From positions 369,869 to 433,868 of the forward strand of contig NZ_FOHX01000002.1 of the NCBI RefSeq assembly GCF_900111685.1: a stretch of 64,000 bases of DNA, read 5' to 3'. The notes below the pieces were generated by a model. It did not search any database, was not told the DNA's origin, and was given only the letters and a program-made list of their open reading frames with translations. Source of the stretch: Nonomuraea wenchangensis (lineage in GTDB: Bacteria > Actinomycetota > Actinomycetes > Streptosporangiales > Streptosporangiaceae). Shown in pieces: positions 8,098 to 16,834 of this stretch. Numbering within the stretch: the stretch's first letter is position 1; each line of letters starts with the position of its first letter. Made by a program: the position numbers and the translations under genes.

Positions 8098-9396
8098 CTA
8101 TTCGATGCGGCGCAGGTCCATGCTGTCGGATCCGTCCCATCGGTTGTTCGTGGCTGCCCGGCGGGATCGCTCTGCCAGTTCGCCGGTCAGGCCGGTGCGT
8201 TCGATGCACCATTCGACCCACTGGGGCAGCAGGTCGAGGATGGCTTCGGCGTACTTCTCGATGTATCCGTCCGCGACGAGGATCACGGTGTGCTCGATGC
8301 GATGCGGGGAGCAGGAATAATAGCCGGGCCCGGACAGGTGGGACCAATTGTCGGCGAGCGTGGCGACATCTTCCCGTTCGGGGCTGCGGCCGTCTCGATC
8401 GCGTAGCCAGGAAGTGAAGTCGTCGATGATCGGGTTCAGGTCCTGCTGAGGCTTGGGCTCGGGAGCGACGGTGAACGACTCGCAGAGCGCGCGGGCGCGC
8501 TGGCGCAGGCGAAAATGCTCGGCGATGAGTTGTCGCGACTCACTGCCGAGTAGCAGGGCACCCACGAGGTCAGAACGGCACAGCGGATCCAACAGGTCGC
8601 GGGCTGTGGCCTGGTCACACGGAGCCGGTTGGGCGAAGGCGGGTGCCGCGTGCGTCCCGACTGCGGCTCGCCACTCAGTCAGCGCTTCCTGCGGTGAGGC
8701 GAAGACGCCGGCATGCACGACCCGGTCTCCGGTGCAGCGGTCGATGTCCCAGCAGTACCAGTGCGGGTCTTGCTCGCCCCAGGTGAAGGGGGCCAGGAGC
8801 GCGTACCGCGAGCCGTACGCGTCAGCCAGCAGCAGTGGCTCCCCGGCCGAAGCTGCGCGGAGAATGTCACTCGGCCACCCCGGAGCGATGCCGGCCTTGG
8901 CCAAGGCCGCCGTGGTGTCCTTGATGGCTTCTTGAACGGCGAGGTCGGGGTCGCGGCGCAGCATCTGCCCGCTGGACGGTGGGGTCATCGCGGCCAGCCC
9001 GTGCAGCAACTGCCACAGGTCATCCACCTGCCCGCCGGTACGCGAGCCGATCTGGATCTTGTCGCGGACGAGATCGGCCAGAGCGGCCAAGTACTGGTCC
9101 CAGTGGAAACCCATGGTCTCGGTCTGAGTACGTGTCCACAGCTCCTCGCCGACCAGGTCGACGACGGCGTTCTCCAGCCGCAGAGGCGAGTGGGCGGGCA
9201 GGTCGGCGAGGCGCTCGATGATCGCGTTCTGAGAGTCCGGCCACCATTGATCTCCGGCGGTCCCCAGCAGCAACTCAAGCAGCCCGGAACGAGGATCGGG
9301 TGCGGGCTGACGGGCGGCGAGTTGCAGCGCGCGCCGAGCAGGATGACCGCTGACCCCTCGCGTGGGGCTTGCCTTCGCTTTGCGCTTCTTCGCCAC
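8098..9396 (-). CDS. Conserved hypothetical protein
   Basis: The protein has 432 residues and a basic N-terminus (MAKKRKAKASPTRG). It is soluble, mostly helical, Trp-rich in patches (DQWWPDSQNAIIERLADLP, QDPHWYCWDIDRCTG, LLPQWVEWCIERTG) and has no membrane segment or catalytic motif that I recognise. A segment RDGRSPEREDVATLADNWS resembles a charged linker. It is transcribed away from the pRiA4b ORF-3-family gene with a 93-base gap that must contain both promoters. I cannot assign a function. Confidence 0.6.
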   Translation of the reverse strand: MAKKRKAKASPTRGVSGHPARRALQLAARQPAPDPRSGLLELLLGTAGDQWWPDSQNAIIERLADLPAHSPLRLENAVVDLVGEELWTRTQTETMGFHWDQYLAALADLVRDKIQIGSRTGGQVDDLWQLLHGLAAMTPPSSGQMLRRDPDLAVQEAIKDTTAALAKAGIAPGWPSDILRAASAGEPLLLADAYGSRYALLAPFTWGEQDPHWYCWDIDRCTGDRVVHAGVFASPQEALTEWRAAVGTHAAPAFAQPAPCDQATARDLLDPLCRSDLVGALLLGSESRQLIAEHFRLRQRARALCESFTVAPEPKPQQDLNPIIDDFTSWLRDRDGRSPEREDVATLADNWSHLSGPGYYSCSPHRIEHTVILVADGYIEKYAEAILDLLPQWVEWCIERTGLTGELAERSRRAATNNRWDGSDSMDLRRIE

Positions 9397-9489
9397 GGCA
9401 CCCGATCCTACGGATGTTCATGGGCCATGAGGGCTCATTCGCGCGGCACGGGCGGCTGAGGCCGAACGCCGCGCCCTACTCTGAACACT

Positions 9490-10698
9490 GTGCATGATGA
9501 GTTGCGAGCGTTCACCGAGTGGGTGGGAGAAGGCCGAAAGCTGACCCAGACGGGGAAGCTGACGCTGTCGGACGCGCGGACGCTGGTGGCGCTGCTGAAG
9601 ACCGGCGACGAGATCGACCCGAAGATCGGCGACCGGGTGTTCCGGACGAAGAGCAGCACCGAACTGCCCGGACTGAACCTGATCGTGGAATGGGCCAAGG
9701 CGACCGGGCTAGTCAAAGTGGTCAAGGGACGGCTGCTGCCCGTGAAGAAAGCGGCACCACTGCTGAACGACCCGAAGCGGTTGTGGGAGGCGTCGTTCGC
9801 GGCGTTGGGAAAGATGAGCCAAACGCTCTTCCCCAAGAACTACTGGTACTCGTCCCTGGTCGGCGAGGAGTTCGCGCTCATCTGGCCGGCGCTGCAGCGC
9901 AGTTTGTACGGCGGACCGGTGCCGGTCTCGAATCTGCGGGAGCTGGCCTGGCAGATCGCATCGCCGTACTACGAGATGCGCGACCCGGAAGCGCAACGGC
10001 GAATGGCCGATCAGGACATCGATCTGCTGCTGACCGTCCTGGCGCGGCTGGGCGTGGTGGAGCTCACTGAGGAGACGGCGGCTCTGACCCCGGCAGCCGT
10101 ACACGCCGTACAGCGCGCCCTGGGTGAAGCCGCACCGGGAGAGCCGCTTTACCAGATCCGGGTGACGCTGCGGGAGAGCGCGGATCCGGTGATCTGGCGG
10201 CGCCTGCGCGTCTCCCCCGCGATCGCCCTCGCCAGGCTGCACGACATCCTGGTCACGGCGATGGGCTGGGAGAACAGCCACCTCCACCTGTTCACGGTGG
10301 GCGGCGTCCTGTACGGCCAGGCGTCACCCGAATGGGAGCTGGACGTCCGGGACGAGAAGAAGACCCGGTTGCAGGAAGTGCTCGCACAGGCAGGGGCAGC
10401 CATGGAGTACGAGTACGACCTGGGCGACAGCTGGCGACATGACATCGTGCTGGAGGAGATCCTCACCGCGGAGGAAGGAGTCCGCTACCCGATGCTGGTG
10501 GACGGGGCGGGCGCCTGCCCGCCAGAGGACGTCGGCGGCATCGGAGGCTACGAACACTTCCGGCGGGCGCTGGCTGATCCCGGACACGACGAGCACGATG
10601 AATACGTCCATTGGGCCGGTCTGAACAGCGCGCAGGAATTCGACCCCGCCCGATTCGCGCTTGAAGCCACCCGAAGGGCGTTGACGTCGGCCGGGTGA
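9490..10698 (+). CDS. Plasmid pRiA4b ORF-3 family protein
   Basis: The protein has 402 residues, starting at GTG (VHDELRAFTEWVGEGRKLTQ). Residues ~1-200 form the helical N-terminal region seen in longer family members. Residues ~215-395 form the IS1096/pRiA4b ORF-3 domain: YQIRVTLRESADPVIWRRL, VTAMGWENSHLHLFTVGG, YEYDLGDSWRHDIVLE and GACPPEDVGGIGGYEHF are typical motifs. The family is frequent on plasmids and beside transposons. Its biochemical role is not established. The preceding minus-strand gene diverges from it. Confidence 0.8.
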   Translation: MHDELRAFTEWVGEGRKLTQTGKLTLSDARTLVALLKTGDEIDPKIGDRVFRTKSSTELPGLNLIVEWAKATGLVKVVKGRLLPVKKAAPLLNDPKRLWEASFAALGKMSQTLFPKNYWYSSLVGEEFALIWPALQRSLYGGPVPVSNLRELAWQIASPYYEMRDPEAQRRMADQDIDLLLTVLARLGVVELTEETAALTPAAVHAVQRALGEAAPGEPLYQIRVTLRESADPVIWRRLRVSPAIALARLHDILVTAMGWENSHLHLFTVGGVLYGQASPEWELDVRDEKKTRLQEVLAQAGAAMEYEYDLGDSWRHDIVLEEILTAEEGVRYPMLVDGAGACPPEDVGGIGGYEHFRRALADPGHDEHDEYVHWAGLNSAQEFDPARFALEATRRALTSAG

Positions 10699-10801
10699 TC
10701 CGTCTCCCCTTCTGCCGCCAGCCAGGTGGGACGCCGCGGCGTTCAAGGCCGGCGACGCCATGTCCTCTGACGTCGGGAGGGCACAAGCCTGATCGCCAGT
10801 C

Positions 10802-13800
10802 TTGTCCCCTGAAGCGGAGGTCAGGGTTCCGCGTGACAGCTCGGGACGACCAGGGGTGAGGGTCAGCGTGTGCTGGGCCCACCTCGTACGATGTGACGCC
10901 CCTCATGATCTGAGGGCGTACGCGTTCACGCTGCCGGAGGCGACCCAACGCCAGAAGGCCGACGACGGCGAACCGCTGGTGGAGCGCGCCTACCTGAAGT
11001 TCGACACCGCCGCGCTAACCAACGTCAACGTGTCGGCGGCCACGCTCAACATGCGCCGCACCGAAGCCTACGGCTGCGGCGACGCCCAATCCGGCATCAA
11101 GGCCCAGCGGGTCACCGCCGCCTGGACCGACACCGCGCTGACCTGGGAGAACCAGCCCGGCACCACCACCGCCGGGGAAGCGGTCGCCAATGACACCGCC
11201 ACCTGCGGCGCGCCGGGCACGATGAGCTGGAACCTCGCCGCGATGGCCCAGGCGTGGGCGTCCGGCAGCGCCAACCACGGGCTCATGCTGCGCGGCGTGG
11301 ACGAGACCCTGGACGGCCGGCCGCAGTACGACCGGGCCTTCGACTCGTTCAACGCCACCAACAAGCCCACGTTGAACGTCACCTATACCCTCGGATCCAC
11401 ACCCACCATCAGCGCTCTGCAGATCAGCCCGGCCACCAGCACCGGCGGAACGGTGACCGCCACCTCACTCACCCCGCAACTGGCCGCCACCGTCGCCGAC
11501 ACCGCGGGCGGCACCCTGACCGGCCAGTTCGAGGTCGAGCACGACCCTGCCGCCACCGGGCAGGACAGCGGCCAGATCTGGGCCGGCACCTCACCAGCGG
11601 TCAGCTCCGGCGGCCAGGCCACCGTCAACGTCCCCGCCGGAAGGCTGACCGACGGCTGGAAGATCCGCTGGCGCGCCCGCGCGGCCAACGCCGCCACCTC
11701 CTCCACCTCGACCTGGTCGGACTGGCAGACGGCCACCGTGGACGTCCCCAACCCCACGGTGAGCGCCTTCCAAGTCACCCCCTCCCAGGTGGTAAACGGC
11801 GTCACTGTAGCCACCAATTTGACCCCGGCCCTGCAAGCCACGGTCACCGACCCGGCCGCGCAACCGTTGCGGGCCGAGTTCGAACTCGAACACGACCCCG
11901 CCGCCACCGGGCAGGGCACCGGCCAGATCTGGGCCGGCGCCGTCGACAACGTCGCCTCCGGCGCCCAAGCGTCGGCCACCGTCCCCGACGGGAAGCTGAC
12001 CGACGGGTGGAAGGCGCGCTGGCGCGTTCGGGCCGTCAACACGGCGAGCTCGCCGTGGTCGGACTGGCAGAACCTGACCATCGACGTGCCGGACGCGGTC
12101 TCCGAACCGGCCGTCGGGGCGCTGCAGGTCAGCCCGTCCAAGCAGGTGGACGGCGGCACCGTCACCCCCACCCGCACCCCGGCACTGCTGGTCCAGGTGA
12201 GCGACCCGGCCGGCAAACTGCTGCGCGCGGAGGCCGAGATCGAGCACGACCCGGCCGCGACCGGGCAGGGCACCGGCCAGATCTGGGCCGGCAGTGCCGA
12301 CAACGTCGCCTCCGGCACCCAGGCCAGCGTCCCTGTCCCCGCCGGCAGACTGACAGACGGCTTGAAGGTACGTTGGCGCCTGCGCGCCGTCACCGACCAG
12401 TCCGCCTCGGCCTGGTCGGACTGGCAGCAGGTCACCGTAGACGTCACCCAACCGGGCGAGGAACCCCTGGCCCAGACCGCCGAACCCGTGATCCGCACCG
12501 ACCAGAGCTTCTCGGTGGCGGCATGGCTGCGGTGGGATGACAAGGAAGGCGACTACAGCGTCATCGAACAGAGGGGCGCGCATCAGGCACCGTTCCGCCT
12601 GGGCAACACGCGCGACCATGGCCTGATCTTCACGTTGAGCAGCGCTGACACGGCAAACGCGGTACACGAAGGTGTATTGTCCTCTGTCGAGCCTCCCGTA
12701 AACGAGTGGTTTCACCTGGCCGGCATCTACGATGCCGCTGCTGGAACTGCATCGCTCTATCTCAACGGCTAACTGGTGCAGACTGCGCCGATCAGCTTCT
12801 CAGCCTGGGACAGCCCGACCAGAATGCTCCTGGGTGCCGTGATGCGAGGGGGCGTTGACAACGCCCGTGTATACCAGAAGGCCTTGGGCGCAGGGGAAGT
12901 GTCCGGCCTGCTCACCATGCAAGCAGCCGCCAAGAGCCCAGAGGCTTCAGCCCGCACCGTTACCCCCCAGGCTCTGCCCGCGTTTGACTATGAGCGAATA
13001 TCGCTGCAGAAGTGTGAGGACGAGCGAGACGCCCGGGCGGGGAACAGCAACGCAAACGCCGATGGCTGGGACAAGGTCGTCACGTACACGAGTTGCTGGA
13101 GCCGCCACCTCCTCTTCGCCATCTACGAGGAGACCGAGAAGCGCGACCCCAAATGCAACTGCAAGGTCAAGGACAAGAAGATCGATGACTTTCTGAACTT
13201 GGATTTCACAGTCGTCATGCACTCCTATCAGGGCAATGCCACTGGGGGAGTCGTTGGTGGCGGCTCCATGCTTCCCCGCAACATCAAGGTCTGGACCAGG
13301 GTCGACAACTTCTGGTCTGACGGAAATTTCCTTGAAGAGCTCATCGGCGGGGACGGTATCGATGATGAGGCGCTCAACAAGACGCTCTCTCTACAGCTCA
13401 AGGTCACGGGCGGCAGCACCGCCTGCTCGGTCGTAGCCTCAAACGCCGATAACAGCGGAGCAAGCCGCACCGCGCGCGTGGAGAAGTGGGTCGACAATGG
13501 CGACAACGAATTCACCATCCGCTCCATGGACGGCAACGTAAGTCGCTGCACCATCGAACCGTGGCTCACGTACGACAACCCGAAGGACCCCGGCAGTCGC
13601 GACCGGCAGACACTTCCAGGATGGGGACACCCAGCATGGGTGGACGCGAATCCTGAGCGTCTCCGCGAAACTGCGCCCAGGGTCCGCTGCGACAACCTAC
13701 CCATGGGGGGGCCGTTGAGTATTACAAGGGCGGCTGCATCTTCTCTGCGGCCAAGCGAGTCCTGGTCCTGAACTCCTGGAACTACGACTACGGGCAGGTG

Positions 13801-14238
13801 GCCAGGCACATACAAACGGCGTTCACCAAGCCCAGCACCACCGTGCCGTTCAAGACTGATGGCCCCAAGCACATCCCAGGCAACCGAAATGCAGGCGAAA
13901 GGACCCCGGAAAGAGAGCCGCTCACACGCATTCTCTCAAGCTCGTCCCGCTATTCACAGAACAGGAAAGCCAAGGACAAGGTGTGCACGGAATTTTTCAG
14001 TGACCGCCCCTTGGCGAGCAATGGAGCCCCCGAGGACGAGTGGCAAGAGTGCGATGAATATCCGTTCGCATCCACCAAGGAAGGCGGCGCTTACGACCGC
14101 CCTGAGTACGGAAAGAACAACTTCTCCGTACAGGCCGTGCTGGGGCGGCACAACTCGATCGCGGGTAGCGATCTTGGCGTGTTCTTCGCTAGATACCGTG
14201 TCCTGAACGGCAACAAGTTCTGGGTCGCCGTTCGCTGA
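10802..14238 (+). pseudogene. Broken surface/toxin gene: DNRLRE - 3 Ig-like - LamG - NucA/NucB nuclease
   Basis: One ancestral gene is spread over this span. The 5' end lacks a signal peptide and enters partway into a DNRLRE-type domain (ERAYLKFDTAAL, NMRRTEAYGCGD). Three ~115-residue Ig-like modules follow, then a LamG/concanavalin-like domain (FSVAAWLRWDDKEGDYSVIE). An in-frame TAA at 12770-12772 interrupts LYLNG-*-LVQTAPISFS, which a single CAA-to-TAA change explains. At 13705-13711 a run of seven G loses the frame; eight G would give MGGAVEYYKGGCIF. The last frame carries a NucA/NucB deoxyribonuclease domain (DEWQECDEYPFASTKEGG). Family knowledge suggests a secreted polymorphic-type DNase; as read here it cannot be made full length. 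Confidence 0.7.
11399..12450 (+). repeat. Three tandem ~345-bp Ig-like modules
   Basis: Three consecutive in-frame modules begin with ISALQISP, VSAFQVTP and VGALQVSP. Each carries EHDPAATGQ-(D/G)-(S/T)-GQIWAG, a GRLTDG(W/L)K or GKLTDGWK turn and WSDWQ. DNA identity stays high in the EHDPAATGQ block, which is a possible substrate for recombination between modules. Confidence 0.75.
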
Positions 14239-14243
14239 CCTGC

Positions 14244-14271
14244 GCGGGGCGCCGCTTGAGCGGCGCCCCGC
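14244..14271 (+). terminator. 13-bp perfect hairpin after the nuclease frame
   Basis: GCGGGGCGCCGCT and AGCGGCGCCCCGC pair perfectly across a two-base loop, five bases after the TGA of the nuclease frame. No T-run follows, as is common for actinobacterial terminators. It may reduce read-through into the downstream putative immunity gene. Confidence 0.6.
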
Positions 14272-14299
14272 AACACCATGAGATATCAGGAGGAGACCG

Positions 14300-15034
14300 A
14301 TGAGGGAGTCGGAGAGGCTTTGGCACCTCGCTCACAAGTACCGTATGGGCATGTCATTCCACGGCTTATGGGTGGAAGATACAAACCTCGCCGACGTTGC
14401 GTCAAGGATCGGCGCGGACCCCGCATCGGGCGTCGAGTGCACATGGGCGGACATCGGTGAAGGCCCGAACCCTGGCGGCAATACCGGTATCGCGTGGATG
14501 GGACGGCTCAACACCGGCTGGACACAAATCATCGTCGTCGGGGCCACACCGTTCGATCCCCTGTCGGCGTTGTCGGCAGGAAATCGCCGCGCTTTGGAGT
14601 TCGCCTGGACGGTGAACGGCGTTCACGATGTCCTCCTTGCGGTTGACGGACGCTATGTCACGGCGCTCAGCGCAACACGGCCAGGAGTACGGAAAGGCAC
14701 AGACCCGCACGCACTCGACCGCTACACCAGCGGCCTCCAGTTCGATGCCGAAGACTCCTCCTGGCGGAGTGATCCCGATCTCCTGCCCAGCTGGCTTGAA
14801 TACTCCGACTGGGCGGAAACGCTTATCGACATGTCGGACGACGACATGGTCGACGATCCGCACGAAAGCATGCCATCAGAATTTAGGCAGCCGCTGGAAC
14901 TGTCCCTCAATGGCTACAGCCCGCCAATGGCCACCTGTGTCACCTCCGCACTCGTTGTCGTGGGGCGGATAACCGGGAGAGAACTGGACGAGGAGTGGAT
15001 GAACGGGCTCCACACCCGCGTCCTCATCCCCTGA
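14300..15034 (+). CDS. Putative immunity protein (DUF6461-like)
   Basis: The protein has 244 residues. The ATG follows a strong AGGAGG site at 14288-14293. The sequence is acidic and soluble, with MRESERLWHLAHKYRMGMSF, WMGRLNTGWTQIIVV and CVTSALVVVGRITGRELDEE. The overall plan (short helix, FDPL/LSAG box, terminal VGRITG) recalls the DUF6461 proteins common in actinomycetes. Sitting 61 bases after a NucA/NucB nuclease frame, it may be the cognate immunity protein. That role is inferred from position only, and the family call is by memory of motifs. Confidence 0.5.
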   Translation: MRESERLWHLAHKYRMGMSFHGLWVEDTNLADVASRIGADPASGVECTWADIGEGPNPGGNTGIAWMGRLNTGWTQIIVVGATPFDPLSALSAGNRRALEFAWTVNGVHDVLLAVDGRYVTALSATRPGVRKGTDPHALDRYTSGLQFDAEDSSWRSDPDLLPSWLEYSDWAETLIDMSDDDMVDDPHESMPSEFRQPLELSLNGYSPPMATCVTSALVVVGRITGRELDEEWMNGLHTRVLIP

Positions 15035-15219
15035 CGGACTCTTGCCCTGACCTATAGTTGAGCAGCGTGGTGTTATTCGCCGATCACGCCTGCGAGGACC
15101 GGTCTTCGGCGGACGGATCGCAGGTCGTTGGATTCGGTCACCTCGCGGGCGGGCTGCGCTGCGATGTCCGGGGGCCGTTGTCGCCGGGACCGGTGCGGAC
15201 CGTCCTTGCGATGGGATGG

Positions 15220-15285
15220 GCCGGCCTTGACGGGCAACGCAATGTGGCCAACCAGCGGATAGAGGGTGCGCTGGTTCGTGAGTGA
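15220..15285 (+). pseudogene. Relic of a tyrosine-integrase C-terminus
   Basis: The frame ends GLDGQRNVANQRIEGALVRE then TGA. This matches the terminal helix of AICE integrases; the intact integrase in this window ends with CIDGQQEIANQRILEALAA. The Arg-His-Arg-Tyr catalytic box is not recognisable upstream, so only the last ~22 codons survive. Together with the 15916-16052 arm it marks an earlier element. Confidence 0.5.
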
Positions 15286-15820
15286 TCGATCGGGGGATAC
15301 TGGCCCGGTGGATCTCCCGGCTGAGCTCAGAGATCGTCTGGCCGACCTCAGAGGTGATTTCCTCTGGGGTCGGCTCTCAGGGAGGGTGGCGGATGCTGGA
15401 TGGCTGGCCTGTGAGCTCATCGAGGCCGGTCTGGATACGCCGGCGGTGTGGGAGCTTGCGGGTTACGCGTTGTCCATCGGACCTATGAAGGAAGTTGAGC
15501 CGCTGGTCCGCCAGGTGCTGGCGGAGAGCGGCTTCCCGTCCATCGACCTCCAGCGCGAGCCGTGGGCGGTCGCTCAGGACGTGGCGCAGGGGATAGCGGA
15601 GGGCACGCTACCCATAGGCATGGGCGCCGACTTCCTGATCATGGAGCTCAGCGATAGATGGACCACCCCCAACGAGATTTGGGAACTGATCCTCCTCATC
15701 GACGACTGGGAAGCCCTACGTGGGACTCCGCCGACCGACGACGAGCTTCGAGAGCAGGCACGCAAGATCGTCGATGCCGCACCAGGGTGGCCCGACGCGA
15801 AGGCAGATCAGGAACCGTAG
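15278..15820 (+). CDS. Hypothetical acidic protein
   Basis: The protein has about 180 residues; GTG codons at 15266, 15278 and 15308 are all possible starts. The earliest lies inside the integrase relic, and 15308 follows a GGGGGA stretch. The protein is acidic and helical: LPAELRDRLADLRGDFLWGR, EPLVRQVLAESGF, MELSDRWTTPNEIWELILLI and GTPPTDDELREQARKIVDAA. I recognise no domain. It lies between an integrase relic and the att-proximal arm, so it was probably inserted into the older element or carried by it. Confidence 0.55.
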   Translation: MSDRSGDTGPVDLPAELRDRLADLRGDFLWGRLSGRVADAGWLACELIEAGLDTPAVWELAGYALSIGPMKEVEPLVRQVLAESGFPSIDLQREPWAVAQDVAQGIAEGTLPIGMGADFLIMELSDRWTTPNEIWELILLIDDWEALRGTPPTDDELREQARKIVDAAPGWPDAKADQEP

Positions 15821-15915
15821 AACATGGGAGTCCATCGCCAGCCATGGGTCTCGGATCGCTCCGGGGCTCTTCGGCTTACGTTGGGTTCATCCGCAGACGT
15901 CCAGAAACCTGGCCT

Positions 15916-16052
15916 CGACCTGCGGAAACGTGAACTCTTTCATCCCGCGTATATCCCGTGACCACCGACAGACAGGGGCTCTCCGTGGCCTACGGCTGCA
16001 TGCGGGACGGGGACCACACTCAAGCAAAAGACCAGCTCAGACGGTGTTTGAG
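15916..16052 (+). repeat. Arm homologous to the int-proximal arm at 31061-31197
   Basis: With a constant offset of 15,145 bases this stretch aligns to 31061-31197 without net gaps. Shared blocks include CGACCTG-GGAAACGTG, CAT(C/T)CCGCGTAT and GCAAAAGACCAG. It continues directly into the identical 56-bp att core, so the repeat spans about 193 bp in total. Confidence 0.65.
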
Positions 16053-16060
16053 CTGGTCTT
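16028..16060 (-). terminator. Former tRNA-Arg terminator (left copy)
   Basis: AAGACCAGCTCA and TGAGCTGGTCTT form a 12-bp stem with a nine-base loop. On the minus strand it is followed by TTTT, so it is a factor-independent terminator placed just downstream of the displaced tRNA 3' end. A shorter 9-bp equivalent follows the intact tRNA at 31173-31205. Confidence 0.7.
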
Positions 16061-16108
16061 GGTTGCGCGCCCTGCAGGATTCGAACCTGCGACCGTCGGA
16101 TTAGAAGT
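16053..16108. repeat. attL: 56-bp direct repeat with displaced tRNA-Arg 3' half
   Basis: These bases are identical to 31198-31253. Bases 16066-16108, read on the minus strand, are the tRNA from the anticodon loop (ACTTCTAA) to the 3' end. After 16108 the two copies diverge abruptly (GTGGATC versus GTCCGGT). The fragment has no 5' half and is not a functional tRNA. Confidence 0.85.
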
Positions 16109-16834
16109 GGATCGCTGTTTCTTCGCCAGGTGACACGCCGACCTGCGACTGACGTTGCCGCTTCCCCCTAGGAGACAGGGCGCGTTCCACGCATGTTCCG
16201 GATCATGCAGCCGCCATACACGGTCAGAGGGTTCTCGTCCGACCCGTACCAGATACCGAGCGGACCGGGGCCGAGGAACAGAGCCATGGATCGCCATTCG
16301 CCCCCAGCCGCGTACGGCGATCAGCCGCAGTCAGGCGATCGCGAGAACGGAACCACTCCGCTAGCGGTTACAAGAGCACTGTACCCGGAGCAACGCCAGT
16401 GTCTATGACAGGGCGGGGACCTTTCTCCAGGCGCGGACTAGCGAAGATCACCCCGCGCGTATCCCGCCCGCGTCGACCCTATTCAACGGAGATTCTGATT
16501 GTGTTGCCAGGACAAGTGATGTCACAACACTTCCGCACCACCCACCACCAAGCTTCGTGCTTCGAGAGAAGCCACGCCAGAGGACGCCAATGCAGGGGCG
16601 AGTGGTTCACTCTGTCAGGTTCGTTAAGCACCCCGAGGGCTTTATCGGACATCTAGCCATATCGTGGACATGAGATCTGCTTGTGGACGATAAGGCCGCA
16701 AGGCCTCAGATTGCGTCGATACTGGGCAGTTGTCGCCGGCACCATACCTGTTACCCCGAAACTGGCAGGGTGTCGGTCCCGTCTTCTAGAGTCATGTAGA
16801 GAGCTCCATCACAGACGGTCGGAGGGCGATCCGA
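16109..16834. other. AICE left end, non-coding
   Basis: I see no gene. The only clear structure is repeat copy R1 at 16271-16345. The final ~150 bases, upstream of the ATPase gene, are AT-richer and should contain its promoter. Confidence 0.45.
16271..16345 (+). repeat. Structured repeat R1 (short copy)
   Basis: A short diverged copy of the repeats at 19291 and 20211. It shares GAGGAAC, CGCCCCCAGCC, GCAGT and the inverted pair GATCGCC (16289) / GGCGATC (16334). Only the first ~75 bases of the longer repeat are recognisable. Confidence 0.5.

Noticed and set aside
15058..15285. A 75-codon gene
   Set aside because: Only the last ~22 codons resemble a protein (integrase tail); the rest has no coding character.
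16066..16108. A second tRNA-Arg gene
   Set aside because: Only the 3' half is present; the D arm and 5' acceptor strand are missing, so it is the displaced attL copy.
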